A model generated the notes under the pieces. It saw only the letters and a list, made by a program, of their open reading frames with translations, was not told the origin of the DNA and searched no databases. The position numbers were made by a program, and so were the translations under genes. A stretch of 64,000 nt of DNA, from positions 3,038,001 through 3,102,000 of the forward strand of contig NZ_CP058561.1 of NCBI RefSeq assembly GCF_018141425.1, given 5' to 3'. Position 1 is the first letter of the stretch, and each line of letters starts with the position of its first letter. The stretch comes from Vallitalea guaymasensis (GTDB lineage: Bacteria > Bacillota > Clostridia > Lachnospirales > Vallitaleaceae). Positions 9,004-18,423 of this stretch are shown in pieces.

Positions 9004-9370
9004 TTAAGTAATGATTTAACATAGCTGATACGGATTCATCACTGATAACGTGTTCAATAGCACATGCATCCTTGTCAGCTATTACTGGGTCTATATTTAA
9101 TATTTCTATTAAGAAACGACTGATGACATGATGTTTATGAGAGGTCTGTTCAGCTATAACTTTTCCTTTTTCTGTTAATACGATTTCTTTATATTTTTCA
9201 TTAATTATTAAACCTTTTTTAGTTAATGTGGTCATGGCGCTATTGGTACTGGCTTTTGTGACACCAAGACGTTTAGCGATATCAGATACTCTTGCACTTC
9301 CATTACCTTCTCTTGATAATTCGTATATTGCTTCTAGATAATTTTCCATAGTGAAAGTTAGTTTTTCCAT
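8993..9370 (-). CDS. DtxR/MntR-family metal-dependent regulator
   Basis: A 125-residue metalloregulator. Residues ~1-65 form a winged helix (ARVSDIAKRLGVTKASTNSAM); the rest is the metal-binding and dimerisation region, without the SH3-like third domain of longer members. The metal residues resemble the DtxR/IdeR pattern: Cys103, Glu106 and His107 (CAIEHVIS), where MntR has Glu at the first position; Asn10 replaces the Asp of MntR. This hints at iron rather than manganese. The ATG at 9370 has GGAGT 7 nt upstream, a better fit than the TTG at 9373. It is transcribed divergently from the large cluster, so it could control it, but no operator repeat is obvious to me. Confidence 0.85.
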   Translation of the reverse strand: MEKLTFTMENYLEAIYELSREGNGSARVSDIAKRLGVTKASTNSAMTTLTKKGLIINEKYKEIVLTEKGKVIAEQTSHKHHVISRFLIEILNIDPVIADKDACAIEHVISDESVSAMLNHYLKND

Positions 9371-9897
9371 CAAATCTACTCCTTTACGTTCTTATATCAT
9401 TATATCAAATAAATACTATTATTAAAATATTTTATTTAATAACTATTTTTATGACATTTATCAATAAATGTTATAGCAGAAATAACTATATTAATACAAT
9501 ATTTACCATGTAGATAATACAATATTAGTAAATATACATCGAAATTTACAGAAAAAAGTATTATTTTAGACTATAAAGAAATATGATGTATTATATTAAA
9601 TTTCATTAATTTATTAAAAAGTAACAATAAACACAAAAATATTGAAAAATAGTATAGAATAGTGTATAATTAATTTGGTTTATACTACATAAGACATAAA
9701 AAGCTATATTATTAGATAATAGTAAATATAGATATTATTAAATATAGTCATTAAATAGTATCTAATTTAGTTAATTAAGTAATATAGTATTTATTTACGC
9801 TTGTTTTGGCTTGGGTGAAAATAATAGTTGAAGTTTTAGATTAATTTATTAAGGGTTCAATAATAAAATTACGAAGAAGGGATAGAGGATATAATTA
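9371..9897. other. Divergent intergenic region, 527 bp
   Basis: Very AT-rich, with no convincing open frame on either strand. On the minus strand an extended -10 (TGATATAAT, around 9399-9407) could serve the DtxR-type gene. On the plus strand it holds the promoter at 9642-9670 and a ~220-nt leader for the biosynthetic cluster. I see no riboswitch-like conserved core and no terminator hairpin in the leader. Confidence 0.6.
9642..9670 (+). promoter_or_regulatory. Sigma-A type promoter of the biosynthetic cluster
   Basis: TTGAAA, a 17-nt spacer and TATAAT: a full -10 match and ideal spacing. It predicts transcription from about 9677 with a ~220-nt untranslated leader before the peptidase-exporter gene. 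Genes downstream are tightly spaced to 54.4 kb, so one very long transcript is possible. Confidence 0.7.
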
Positions 9898-12800
9898 ATG
9901 AAAAGAAAAATTACGATATTGTGTCTATTTGCGGTTATAGTAGTAGGTGTAGTCGTTTATTCTATATTACACTTTTCTTATGATGATGTTTCTAATGATA
10001 AAGATGCTATTATAAATAGTACAATACAAAAAACTATGGATAAAGGGAATATTCCAGGTTTATCTTTATGTTACATTGATGGTAATGATACATATATTAA
10101 TTCTTTTGGTTATTCAGAGCTGGATGATAAAACAAAAGTAGATAATAGTACTTTATTTCAAATAGGATCTAATAGTAAAGCCTTTACAGCATTTGCTGTA
10201 TCACAATTAATCAAAGAAAATAAAATTGAATTAGATGGCAAGGTCAGTGATTATCTAGATAATTTCTATCTTAATTATTATAAGAGTTATAGAGGGAAAA
10301 AATATAATGGGCAAGTTGATGTTACTATAGAACAATTACTTCATCATACAAGTGGAATACCCACTAATAGTATAGTGGATATCCCTGAAAGTAATGATGA
10401 AAATAGTTTGCATGATACAGTATATGGCTTTTCAAATATGTCACTTAAAAATTATCCTGGTTCTAGATTTGAATATGCTACCATCAACTATGATATTCTA
10501 GGTCTGATTATTGAAAAGGTGACTGGAGAATCATATGAAAAATATATGCAGGATAATGTTTTTGATAAGTTTGGTCTGACAAATACCACTGCTGAGCAAG
10601 TCAGTAATATATCTTCAGGATATAAAGAAAGTCTATTTGGGATTAAGAAATATGATGCACCAGTTTACAAGGGTAATACACCTGCTGGATATATTGTTTC
10701 TGATATAGAAGATATGTGCAGATGGATAAAAATCCAAATGGGAATGATTAGCACAGAAGATTCAGAGTTATTGCAAATGACTCATGAAGCCAATCACGCT
10801 AATAGCACTGGTTTAAATAACGCATATTATGCTTCTGGCTGGTATTGCAATGAAACTGTAGATGGAAAATTAGTTTTTCATGGAGGTGATAATCCTAACT
10901 TCTCATCATTCATTTTATTCAATTCTGAGAAAAAAATAGGTGTGTGTGTATTAGCAAATGTAAATTCCGTGTATACCACAAGCTTGACTGAGAAAATATA
11001 TAATATTTTAGAGGGTAATCATAGGATTGTTAAAGCTGAGGATACTGTTGGAATCTTAAATAATATATCTAGATTTATAATAGGATTTTTCCTTATATTC
11101 ATTATAGCAGTTATAGTATTGATAATTAAACAAATCATAAGAATAAGCTATTTGAAAAAACATAAGACAGATAATTATATTAAAACAAATTATAAGAATG
11201 CAGTAGTATTAGGGGTAATTTTAACAGCATTTATAGTAGGGATGAGATTTATACCTAGATTATTCTTTGCTAATGCTGGATGGGAATTTGCAAGGGTATG
11301 GATGCCTGATTCATTATATATTGCGGCTAATGTAGTTTCAGTAGGTTTGGTATGTTTCTTTATATATTATGTGCTCTCTAGTTATAAAGTAAGTGATGAA
11401 ACCTATAATCTTGTACCATTAGTAATCGTAAGTGCAATTAGTGGGTTTGGAAATTCAATGATCATTTTTATGATAAATATGGCTATATCACGAGGCGAAC
11501 GTTTTGATAAAGTATTATTCATATATTTTATCATAGGATTGTTGATATACATATTCGGTCAGAGAATCGTAAGATTCGACTTGATAAAAATATCAAATGA
11601 AATCATTTATAAAAAGAGGATGGACATAACATCAAAAGTCCTTGAATCCAATTATGAACAATTTTCAAGTTTGGATTCTGGTCAGATAGAAACTGTTTTG
11701 AATAATGATACTGAAGTAATAAGTAACTTCTCCAATGTGTTGATTACAGGTTTGACAAGCCTTATTACCATAATATGCTGTTTTGTTTATCTCGGGATAG
11801 TCAGTATATATGGACTGGGTATAGTTCTAGGAGTGGTGCTTATTGCTGTTAGTCTGTACATGCTTATTATGAAAAATGCAAATGGGCATTTAGAAAAGGC
11901 AAGAACTTCTCAAAATGTATTTTTCAAACGTATTGGTGATATGATTGGTGGATTCAAGGAATTAAGTCTCAACCATGATAAGAAAATATCTTATAAACAG
12001 GATATGAAAGAGACTTGTGAAGATTATAAAGACAAAATTAAAAAAGGAAGCTATAAATTCGCAGGGGTCTTCATTGTTGGAGAATCTTTATTCACAATTG
12101 TTATAGGAGCTATAGTATTCATATTTCCAATAGTATTCAAGAATCAAAATATGCATTTAAGAGAATATGTATTTGTCTTACTATATGTTACAGGACCTAT
12201 AAATGCTGTTCTTAATGCTGTACCAAATGTGATACGTACAAAAATCAGCTGGAACAGAATTGGAGAATTGATTAAGAAATTGGATATAAGCTGCGAAGAT
12301 ACGGATGCCTCTTCTAAGAATGATAGAATACATGATTTTCATAGTATCAAGATTGTAGATGGAAGATACAAATATAAGGTTGAAGATGAAAACGGTTTTG
12401 AAATAGGACCAATCAATGCAGAGTTTGGTAAAGGTCAGATATCATTCATAGTAGGTGGAAATGGTAGTGGTAAAACTACTTTGGTAAAACTTCTAACAGG
12501 TCTATACAAACCAGTTGAAGGTAAGATTTACATAAATAATAAGAAAGTGATGTTAGATGAATTAGGTAAGTATTATACAACAGTATTTAGCGACTTCTAT
12601 CTTTTTGATAAATTATATGGAGTAAATATTGAAGGTAAGGAGGGAGCCATAGAAGAGTATTTAAAAGAATTAGGATTGTTTGAAAAAGTCTCAATAAAGG
12701 AAAATGAATTTTCTACTGTTAAACTTTCAACAGGTCAGAGAAAGAGACTAGCACTATTAATAAGTTATTTAGAAGATAAACCTATTTTCTTATTTGACGA

Positions 12801-12993
12801 ATGGGCAGCTGACCAAGATCCTGTTTTCAGAGAATTCTTTTATACTGAATTATTGCCTAAACTAAAAGAAAAAGGTAAATGTATAATTGCTATAACCCAT
12901 GATGACAGATATTTTAATTTGGCAGATCAAGTAATATGTATGGAATTTGGAAAAGTCAAAGACCAGAATTATAATCTGTTGGAATATTATTGA
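9898..12993 (+). CDS. ClbP/ZmaM-like prodrug peptidase fused to cyclic-peptide-type ABC exporter
   Basis: A 1031-residue fusion. A membrane anchor (residues ~5-25) is followed by a class C beta-lactamase-fold serine peptidase (~35-370) with SxxK at Ser91-Lys94, Tyr193 in the place of YxN (reads YAT) and a late HGG. Three hydrophobic helices (~390-500) lead to a SyrD/PvdE-like ABC membrane region and an ATPase domain: Walker A GGNGSGKTTL near 852, signature LSTGQRKRLAL, Walker B PIFLFDEWAADQDP. ZmaM of zwittermicin has the same peptidase plus exporter layout; stand-alone ClbP (Ser95, Lys98, Tyr186) is close in spacing. These peptidases sit outside the membrane and cleave N-acyl-D-Asn from an inactive precursor. 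The matching Asn/epimerase module is at 54.6 kb. Ribosome binding site GAGG is ~9 nt before the ATG. Cleavage chemistry is inferred from the family. Confidence 0.88.
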   Translation: MKRKITILCLFAVIVVGVVVYSILHFSYDDVSNDKDAIINSTIQKTMDKGNIPGLSLCYIDGNDTYINSFGYSELDDKTKVDNSTLFQIGSNSKAFTAFAVSQLIKENKIELDGKVSDYLDNFYLNYYKSYRGKKYNGQVDVTIEQLLHHTSGIPTNSIVDIPESNDENSLHDTVYGFSNMSLKNYPGSRFEYATINYDILGLIIEKVTGESYEKYMQDNVFDKFGLTNTTAEQVSNISSGYKESLFGIKKYDAPVYKGNTPAGYIVSDIEDMCRWIKIQMGMISTEDSELLQMTHEANHANSTGLNNAYYASGWYCNETVDGKLVFHGGDNPNFSSFILFNSEKKIGVCVLANVNSVYTTSLTEKIYNILEGNHRIVKAEDTVGILNNISRFIIGFFLIFIIAVIVLIIKQIIRISYLKKHKTDNYIKTNYKNAVVLGVILTAFIVGMRFIPRLFFANAGWEFARVWMPDSLYIAANVVSVGLVCFFIYYVLSSYKVSDETYNLVPLVIVSAISGFGNSMIIFMINMAISRGERFDKVLFIYFIIGLLIYIFGQRIVRFDLIKISNEIIYKKRMDITSKVLESNYEQFSSLDSGQIETVLNNDTEVISNFSNVLITGLTSLITIICCFVYLGIVSIYGLGIVLGVVLIAVSLYMLIMKNANGHLEKARTSQNVFFKRIGDMIGGFKELSLNHDKKISYKQDMKETCEDYKDKIKKGSYKFAGVFIVGESLFTIVIGAIVFIFPIVFKNQNMHLREYVFVLLYVTGPINAVLNAVPNVIRTKISWNRIGELIKKLDISCEDTDASSKNDRIHDFHSIKIVDGRYKYKVEDENGFEIGPINAEFGKGQISFIVGGNGSGKTTLVKLLTGLYKPVEGKIYINNKKVMLDELGKYYTTVFSDFYLFDKLYGVNIEGKEGAIEEYLKELGLFEKVSIKENEFSTVKLSTGQRKRLALLISYLEDKPIFLFDEWAADQDPVFREFFYTELLPKLKEKGKCIIAITHDDRYFNLADQVICMEFGKVKDQNYNLLEYY

Positions 12994-13041
12994 TAATATT
13001 ATAAACGGTCGCCATTATTTAATGAGAGGAAGAATATAAGA

Positions 13042-13644
13042 GTGATAAATGTTGAAGTAATAAACTCAATTGACAGAAAAGATAAACTTGATGAAATATA
13101 CAAATTCAGGTTTGAGGTATATATTGAAGAATTAAGTTATCTTAAAGCGGGATATGACGACTCTAATTCTTATTATTCAAAGCAGGAGTATGATATTTAT
13201 GATGAATATTCCAGACATATCATTTTAAGGAATAATAAGGAGATAGTAGCATATGCAAGAATAATTATTGATAAGGGTCAGGGATTACTGATATTAAATA
13301 AAATTGGTGATCAACAGTTTTTGAATGACAGTGATAAAGTTGAAGTAAGCAGAATGATGGTGAAAAAGAATTACCGTTATTCTAGAGCAATAATAATACT
13401 TATGAATGAAATATATAAGAACCTGGTTGATATTGGAAGTAAATACATATTTGCAGATACTTTCCAGGATTCAGCTAGTTATCACATATGTAAAGAGATG
13501 GGTTTTAAGGAATTAGGGGTAAAGTATATAGATGAAACTTACAATTTAGATGTTGATTCAGTTGTATTATTTTCAACATTGAGTGAACTTAAGATAAATT
13601 ATTTCTTGGAAATGAACAGGAAAGAGGAGATTTCAAATGGTTAA
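13042..13644 (+). CDS. FeeM-like / autoinducer-synthase-fold N-acyltransferase
   Basis: A 200-residue GNAT-superfamily protein. The N-terminal Y-K-F-R-F-E-V-Y segment and the KVEVSRMMV motif (residues ~105-115), followed by an Arg-rich stretch, resemble FeeM/LuxI-type enzymes. Those transfer an acyl group from an acyl carrier protein to an amino acid or related amine. It probably starts at GTG 13042, behind a weak AGAGGAAG site, and overlaps the radical SAM gene by 8 nt. With two carrier proteins and acyl-AMP ligases in the cluster, transfer from a carrier to an amine is a reasonable guess. It could instead be an ordinary GNAT acetyltransferase; I cannot name the acceptor. Confidence 0.65.
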   Translation: MINVEVINSIDRKDKLDEIYKFRFEVYIEELSYLKAGYDDSNSYYSKQEYDIYDEYSRHIILRNNKEIVAYARIIIDKGQGLLILNKIGDQQFLNDSDKVEVSRMMVKKNYRYSRAIIILMNEIYKNLVDIGSKYIFADTFQDSASYHICKEMGFKELGVKYIDETYNLDVDSVVLFSTLSELKINYFLEMNRKEEISNG

Positions 13645-15100
13645 AAACGTTCTACTAATACAGCCGCCTATTTTCAAATCAGATTTAGGTGTTGATGTAA
13701 TTCAAGGTGCATATTGGAATAAGCTTGATAAAAAGATGAATGACATAATAATAGAAAATAAACTTGATAATGGAGTTAATGGATATCATGCCATAGAACC
13801 CAATATCGGTTTGCTTTATGTAGCGGCATGCTTGAATAAATGTGGTTATAATCTTAAATATGTTGATTTCTCAGTGGTTGATAATGATGTTAGAGAGACC
13901 CAAAAAAGACCCATCAATGAAGAGGATATAGAGAAAGAGATAGGACAGATACCTAAGAATTTTTTACAATTCGTGGCTATCTCTTGTATGACAGTAAATT
14001 ATAAATGGGCAGTCAAGATTGCTGAAACTATAAAAAGTATAAATAGTGAGTGTGTTGTTGTATTAGGCGGTGTTCATGGAAGTTTTGAATATGAGAATAT
14101 ACTCAAAAGCACAAAAAGCATAGACATAGTTTCTATTGGTGAAGGAGAAGAAACTATGGTAGAAATAGCTGATATGTTTTTTGGGTATGGGATGGATCTT
14201 GATAAGTTGTCTTCAATAAAAAGTGTAGCATTTCGTAAAGGAGATGGAAGTATCTGTCTGACTCCAAAAAGAGAATTCATACAAGATTTGGATACCATTC
14301 CTTATCCTATGTATGAGCTTATTCCCAAACACATTACAGATGATGTAATGATAAGGGTCATAACCTCTAGAGGATGTAGTAACAATTGTTCTTTTTGCGT
14401 TCCAAGCAAAATATTTAATAAATTAAGATTCCGTAAGGTCAAGTGTGTAGTAGATGAATTGGAATACTATAACAAGACACATGGATGGAAATTATTCATG
14501 ATAGGTGATTTGAATTTCCTTAGCTCGTATGATTATGCACTTGATTTCTGTAATGAGATCATTAAGAGAAAACTTGATATTGTATGGATATGCCAGAGTA
14601 GAGTGGATTTAGTTGATGAGAATATAACGAAACTCATGAAAAAAGCAGGTTGTATTCTAATCTGTCTAGGCATTGAAAGTGCTGACCAAGATATTTTGGA
14701 TCACACCAACAAAAACACAACAGTGGATAAAGCTTTGAATGCTTGTAAAATGGTTAAGAATGCAGGTATTCGTTTGTATACATATTGGGTTTTTGGATTG
14801 CCTAATGAAACTCATGATAGTGCACATGCCACCATTAAACTATTAAGGCGATTCCTGGATGAAGATGTAATTGATTTTACCCACTGTACAATGTGTACTC
14901 CTTTTCCTGGGACTGAACTTTACAAGCATCCAGAAGAGAATGATATAACTCTGTTAACCAATGATTACGATGATTATTGGTTAGGTTGTGATTATCTAGG
15001 TGCAGGACTTCCTGTAATGGAGACTAATGAATTAAGCAGATATGAAATCTATGCATACTGGCAGATGGCACTTGCTGTAGTAGCTGGTAATCTGGATTGA
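13637..15100 (+). CDS. Cobalamin-binding-domain radical SAM enzyme (class B type)
   Basis: A 487-residue B12-dependent radical SAM protein. The N-terminal ~190 residues form a Rossmann-like B12-binding domain (VVVLGGVHGSFEYENIL, then IVSIGEGEETMVEI). The radical SAM domain follows with CX3CX2C at Cys247, Cys251 and Cys254 (CSNNCSFC). Family members methylate unactivated carbons or do unusual ring chemistry using methylcobalamin. It overlaps the preceding acyltransferase gene and has GAAAGAGGAG upstream. In this cluster it may methylate or rearrange a precursor or carrier-bound intermediate. The fold is certain; the reaction is not determinable from sequence alone. Confidence 0.85.
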   Translation: MVKNVLLIQPPIFKSDLGVDVIQGAYWNKLDKKMNDIIIENKLDNGVNGYHAIEPNIGLLYVAACLNKCGYNLKYVDFSVVDNDVRETQKRPINEEDIEKEIGQIPKNFLQFVAISCMTVNYKWAVKIAETIKSINSECVVVLGGVHGSFEYENILKSTKSIDIVSIGEGEETMVEIADMFFGYGMDLDKLSSIKSVAFRKGDGSICLTPKREFIQDLDTIPYPMYELIPKHITDDVMIRVITSRGCSNNCSFCVPSKIFNKLRFRKVKCVVDELEYYNKTHGWKLFMIGDLNFLSSYDYALDFCNEIIKRKLDIVWICQSRVDLVDENITKLMKKAGCILICLGIESADQDILDHTNKNTTVDKALNACKMVKNAGIRLYTYWVFGLPNETHDSAHATIKLLRRFLDEDVIDFTHCTMCTPFPGTELYKHPEENDITLLTNDYDDYWLGCDYLGAGLPVMETNELSRYEIYAYWQMALAVVAGNLD

Positions 15101-15142
15101 TAAAAATATAATAACAATTATGTATTAATAGGAGATAGAATC

Positions 15143-16498
15143 ATGTACGAAAACAAAGGATACAAATTATATGATATTGATGATATAGATTGCATGAGTG
15201 ATGATGAGGTCAAAACTATTAATCACAATAGACTGAATACGAAACTAACTGAACTTCTGAAAATACTAGACTGCGATAAAGTTTATAAGGATGCTGACAA
15301 TTGTGTCATAAAAGATTCAGAGGGTAATGAATACATAGATTTCTTAGGAGCTTATGGAGCCATGAATCTAGGAAGCAATAATCCTCATGTAGTTGATGCG
15401 TTGGATAAAGTCAGAAATAAGCTGAATCTAGCATTTATCGGTTTGAATCCTTATGAAGCCGGGCTGGCAGAAAATCTTGTGAAACTTACTGATAACCAAT
15501 TGCAGCATGTTTTTTTCTGTAACAGTGGTTCTGAATCTGTGGAAAGTTCACTTAAAATGGCACGAGCTGCTACTGGCAAAAGCAGAATAATATATTGCAG
15601 GAATTCCTATCACGGTAAGAGTTTTGGTGCGTTGACTGTTACAGGTCAAGCACATTACAGACAGAAATTTGAACCATTGATTCCTGATATGATTGAAGTT
15701 CCTTATGGAAACATAGAGGAATTGGAAAAAGAATTAGCCGAAGGTGCTGCAGCATTTATTGTTGAACCCATACAAGGGGAAGGTGGAATAATTACACCAC
15801 CACAGAATTATTTCAAAGAAGTCAGAGAACTATGTACTAAGCATGAGGTACTTCTTATCTTGGATGAGGTACAGACAGGATTTGGAAGAACAGGAACTTT
15901 TTTTGCATATGAACAAGAAAATATAGTACCTGATATCTTATGTCTGGCAAAATCTCTTGGCGGTGGAATAATGCCAATGGGTGCTTGTATATCAAAAGAA
16001 TGGGTATATCAAAAAGCATATGGTGAACTTAGTACATGTATGCTCCATTCAACTACATTCGGTGGTAATACATATGCATGTGCCGCTGGAATAGCAACAA
16101 TAGAGACTATTGTGAAGGAAGATTTAGTAAAAGAATGTAAAGAAAAAGGCAAGTTTCTAATGGAAGGACTTAATAATCTGAAAGAGAGATATTACGGTAT
16201 AAAAGAAGTAAGAGGTAGGGGTCTCATGGTTGGTGTGGAGTTTGAAAATAATATTGATGACACCTTGAAAGAAGCTAATGGCATCAAAGAACTTCCATTC
16301 AACAGTTATGGAGCATATATAGCTTCAGGACTTATAAATGAATATGGCATAGTTACTGCATATTCAACAAATAACATGAGTTTGATTCGTTTAGAACCAC
16401 CATTGACTATTACCTATGACCAGATAGAGAAATTTTTATCAGCACTGGGAAATCTTCTGTTAGAAAATAGTGAATTTGACATGTGTAATGTTAAATGA
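15143..16498 (+). CDS. Class III PLP-dependent aminotransferase
   Basis: A 451-residue class III (omega-amino acid type) aminotransferase. Motifs include FFCNSGSESVESSLKMAR, the E-P-I-Q-G-E-G-G strand, the LILDEVQTGFGRTG segment with the PLP-pyridine Asp, and the Schiff-base Lys270 in CLAKSLGGG. An N-terminal ~60-residue extension is longer than in acetylornithine aminotransferase and resembles putrescine/polyamine-type or PKS-associated members. AGGAG lies before the ATG; its stop overlaps the region where the ligase begins. It would convert an aldehyde or ketone, free or carrier-bound, to an amine, giving an amino-functionalised building block. The substrate is unknown. Confidence 0.9.
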   Translation: MYENKGYKLYDIDDIDCMSDDEVKTINHNRLNTKLTELLKILDCDKVYKDADNCVIKDSEGNEYIDFLGAYGAMNLGSNNPHVVDALDKVRNKLNLAFIGLNPYEAGLAENLVKLTDNQLQHVFFCNSGSESVESSLKMARAATGKSRIIYCRNSYHGKSFGALTVTGQAHYRQKFEPLIPDMIEVPYGNIEELEKELAEGAAAFIVEPIQGEGGIITPPQNYFKEVRELCTKHEVLLILDEVQTGFGRTGTFFAYEQENIVPDILCLAKSLGGGIMPMGACISKEWVYQKAYGELSTCMLHSTTFGGNTYACAAGIATIETIVKEDLVKECKEKGKFLMEGLNNLKERYYGIKEVRGRGLMVGVEFENNIDDTLKEANGIKELPFNSYGAYIASGLINEYGIVTAYSTNNMSLIRLEPPLTITYDQIEKFLSALGNLLLENSEFDMCNVK

Positions 16499-16512
16499 AA
16501 AGAGGAATGATT

Positions 16513-18099
16513 ATGAATGATTTGTTCAAGTTAGATTATGTCTTACAAGCAATGAAAGAAAATGATAGAAACTATGTTGAATATTACAATGGAAGTACAT
16601 ATTTCAAGAAAGTGTTCTCCGATATGTATGTTGATGTTATGAAAGTATCCTCATACTTGAAGTATAAAGGAGTGCAAAAAGGCGATAGAGTTGGAATAAT
16701 AGGCATGAATTCTTATGAGTATATGATTTTGGATTTGGCTGTCATTACAAATGGATCTGTATCGGTACCTTTTCCAGAAAAAGATTTCAAGGGAAAAATT
16801 CAAACACTATCCAAGGAATATAATTTAAAGCTATTCTTTGCTGATGAAAAATATGTGAATGATAGTGAAGAAATCATTAATCTTGAAAATCTATTATTAG
16901 ATGCTGAAAAAGAAGATTATAGTGATTTGGAAATGAATGAAATTGAAGATGAAGATAATTTTACGATCATATTTACTTCGGGAACGACAGGTGTACCAAA
17001 AGGAATAGAAGTAAGGAGCAAATGTGTACAGGAATGGATGGAGCATCTAGTAGATTCATATGATCTTACAGAAGATGATAAAATCATAGATTTTCTTACA
17101 CTATCTATATCCAATGCAAGACTATTTGTATATGCTTCAGTTTTAGTACATTTCAATTTGGTGCTGACCAACACAAATGAACTATTACGTGTACTTGCAC
17201 TTTCTAAGCCTACAATTATGCAGGGGGTACCATACCTGTTTGAAACATTTTATAGAACATTCATGAGCATGACACAACAGACTTTCAAGAAACGTTTTAA
17301 TTATAGGTTATATCATGTGTTAGACAAGATATTGCCATCTTCTATGCTTAGAGGACTTCATGAGAAGGTATTCAAAAGCTTAAAAGATCTCTTTGGACAG
17401 AATATGAGAATTTTAGTTACCGGCTCAGCCCATACAGATGAAAATTTATTGAAGTTCTATGAAAAAGCAAATTTAAGAGTTTATGAGGTATATGGAATAA
17501 ATGAAGTCGGTTTGGTATCAATGAATAATCCAAAAGCATACAGGATTGGAAGTGTAGGAAAACCTTTCAAGACTAAAACAATAAAGATAAGTGATAATAA
17601 TGAAATACTGATTAAAAGTGATTTTTCATGGGGTACTGGTTATATAAATGATGAAAACAACAGCAAAAAAACTTTTAGAGAAGACGGTTATGTAGCTACA
17701 GGTGATTTAGGTCATGTTGATGAAGATGGTTACTTATATGTTGAAGGGAGATTGAAGGAAGTTCTTATTCTGAGTAATGGGGATAAGATACATCCACGAA
17801 TCATTGAAGATGATTTGAAACAGACAAACCTAATCAAGCAGGCAGTTGCAATAGGTAATCAGAAACCTTTTATCAGCTGTATTATTGTTTTAGAAGATGC
17901 CAATACACCAGTCAACAAAATAGAAGATGCAATAAATGAAATCAACAAAAGATATTCAGATAATTTCAAGATAAAAGAATTCATTATCGCTGATAGTCCA
18001 TTCACAGTGGAAAATGGATTGATGAATTCCACATTGAAGATAAATAGAAATGCTGTATACGAAGCATATAAATCAAACATAGAAAAACTATACACATAA
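16513..18099 (+). CDS. Acyl-AMP ligase (long-chain acyl-CoA synthetase-like)
   Basis: An adenylate-forming enzyme of 528 residues. Core motifs: IIFTSGTTGVPKG (P-loop-like A3), YGINEVGLVS (A5), YVATGDLGHVDEDG (A7) and the EGRLKEVLILSNGDKIHP hinge (A8). The C-terminal lysine position is visible near NSTLKINRN. The ATG at 16513 has AGAGGA 6 nt upstream; a frame-consistent ATG at 16495 overlaps the previous stop but has no such site. A carrier-protein gene follows directly, so it probably loads a carboxylic acid onto that carrier. A second, separate ligase/carrier pair is at 59.1-61.1 kb. The acid activated cannot be read from the sequence. Confidence 0.85.
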   Translation: MNDLFKLDYVLQAMKENDRNYVEYYNGSTYFKKVFSDMYVDVMKVSSYLKYKGVQKGDRVGIIGMNSYEYMILDLAVITNGSVSVPFPEKDFKGKIQTLSKEYNLKLFFADEKYVNDSEEIINLENLLLDAEKEDYSDLEMNEIEDEDNFTIIFTSGTTGVPKGIEVRSKCVQEWMEHLVDSYDLTEDDKIIDFLTLSISNARLFVYASVLVHFNLVLTNTNELLRVLALSKPTIMQGVPYLFETFYRTFMSMTQQTFKKRFNYRLYHVLDKILPSSMLRGLHEKVFKSLKDLFGQNMRILVTGSAHTDENLLKFYEKANLRVYEVYGINEVGLVSMNNPKAYRIGSVGKPFKTKTIKISDNNEILIKSDFSWGTGYINDENNSKKTFREDGYVATGDLGHVDEDGYLYVEGRLKEVLILSNGDKIHPRIIEDDLKQTNLIKQAVAIGNQKPFISCIIVLEDANTPVNKIEDAINEINKRYSDNFKIKEFIIADSPFTVENGLMNSTLKINRNAVYEAYKSNIEKLYT

Positions 18100-18138
18100 A
18101 ATCTGATAATTATGTGATGTATAGAAATGGAGGATAAA

Positions 18139-18396
18139 ATGAAAGATACTTCAAAAATAGTTTTAGATATTATATCAAATATTGTGCTTAAGAAGAAAAG
18201 AAAGCTTGTAAAACCAGAAGCCAAACTTAGAGAGGACCTTGGACTAGATTCCATAAAAATGATAGCAATTTCAGCTATGCTTATAGAGAGTGGAATAGAT
18301 GTTAATTCAACTGATAACAATGTTGATTTATCAAGAATAGAAACAATTCAAGATGTAATAGATATTGCCGATGAAATTGTAAATAAAGGTAAATAG
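18139..18396 (+). CDS. Acyl carrier protein
   Basis: An 85-residue carrier protein. The phosphopantetheine serine lies in LGLDSIKM, within the usual four-helix pattern. The ATG at 18139 has GGAGG 5 nt upstream; an ATG at 18127 in the same frame would itself contain that site. It sits between the acyl-AMP ligase and a SPASM radical SAM gene. It probably carries the acid activated by the ligase while nearby enzymes (aminotransferase, acyltransferase, radical SAM) work on it, but no direct evidence pairs them beyond adjacency. Confidence 0.88.
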   Translation: MKDTSKIVLDIISNIVLKKKRKLVKPEAKLREDLGLDSIKMIAISAMLIESGIDVNSTDNNVDLSRIETIQDVIDIADEIVNKGK

Positions 18397-18423
18397 ATGA
18401 AATAAATTTGGAGGGATAGAGAA

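Noticed and set aside
9371..9897. Riboswitch or attenuator in the long leader of the cluster
   Set aside because: No conserved aptamer-like core and no terminator hairpin with U-tract is visible; only AT-rich sequence and a promoter.
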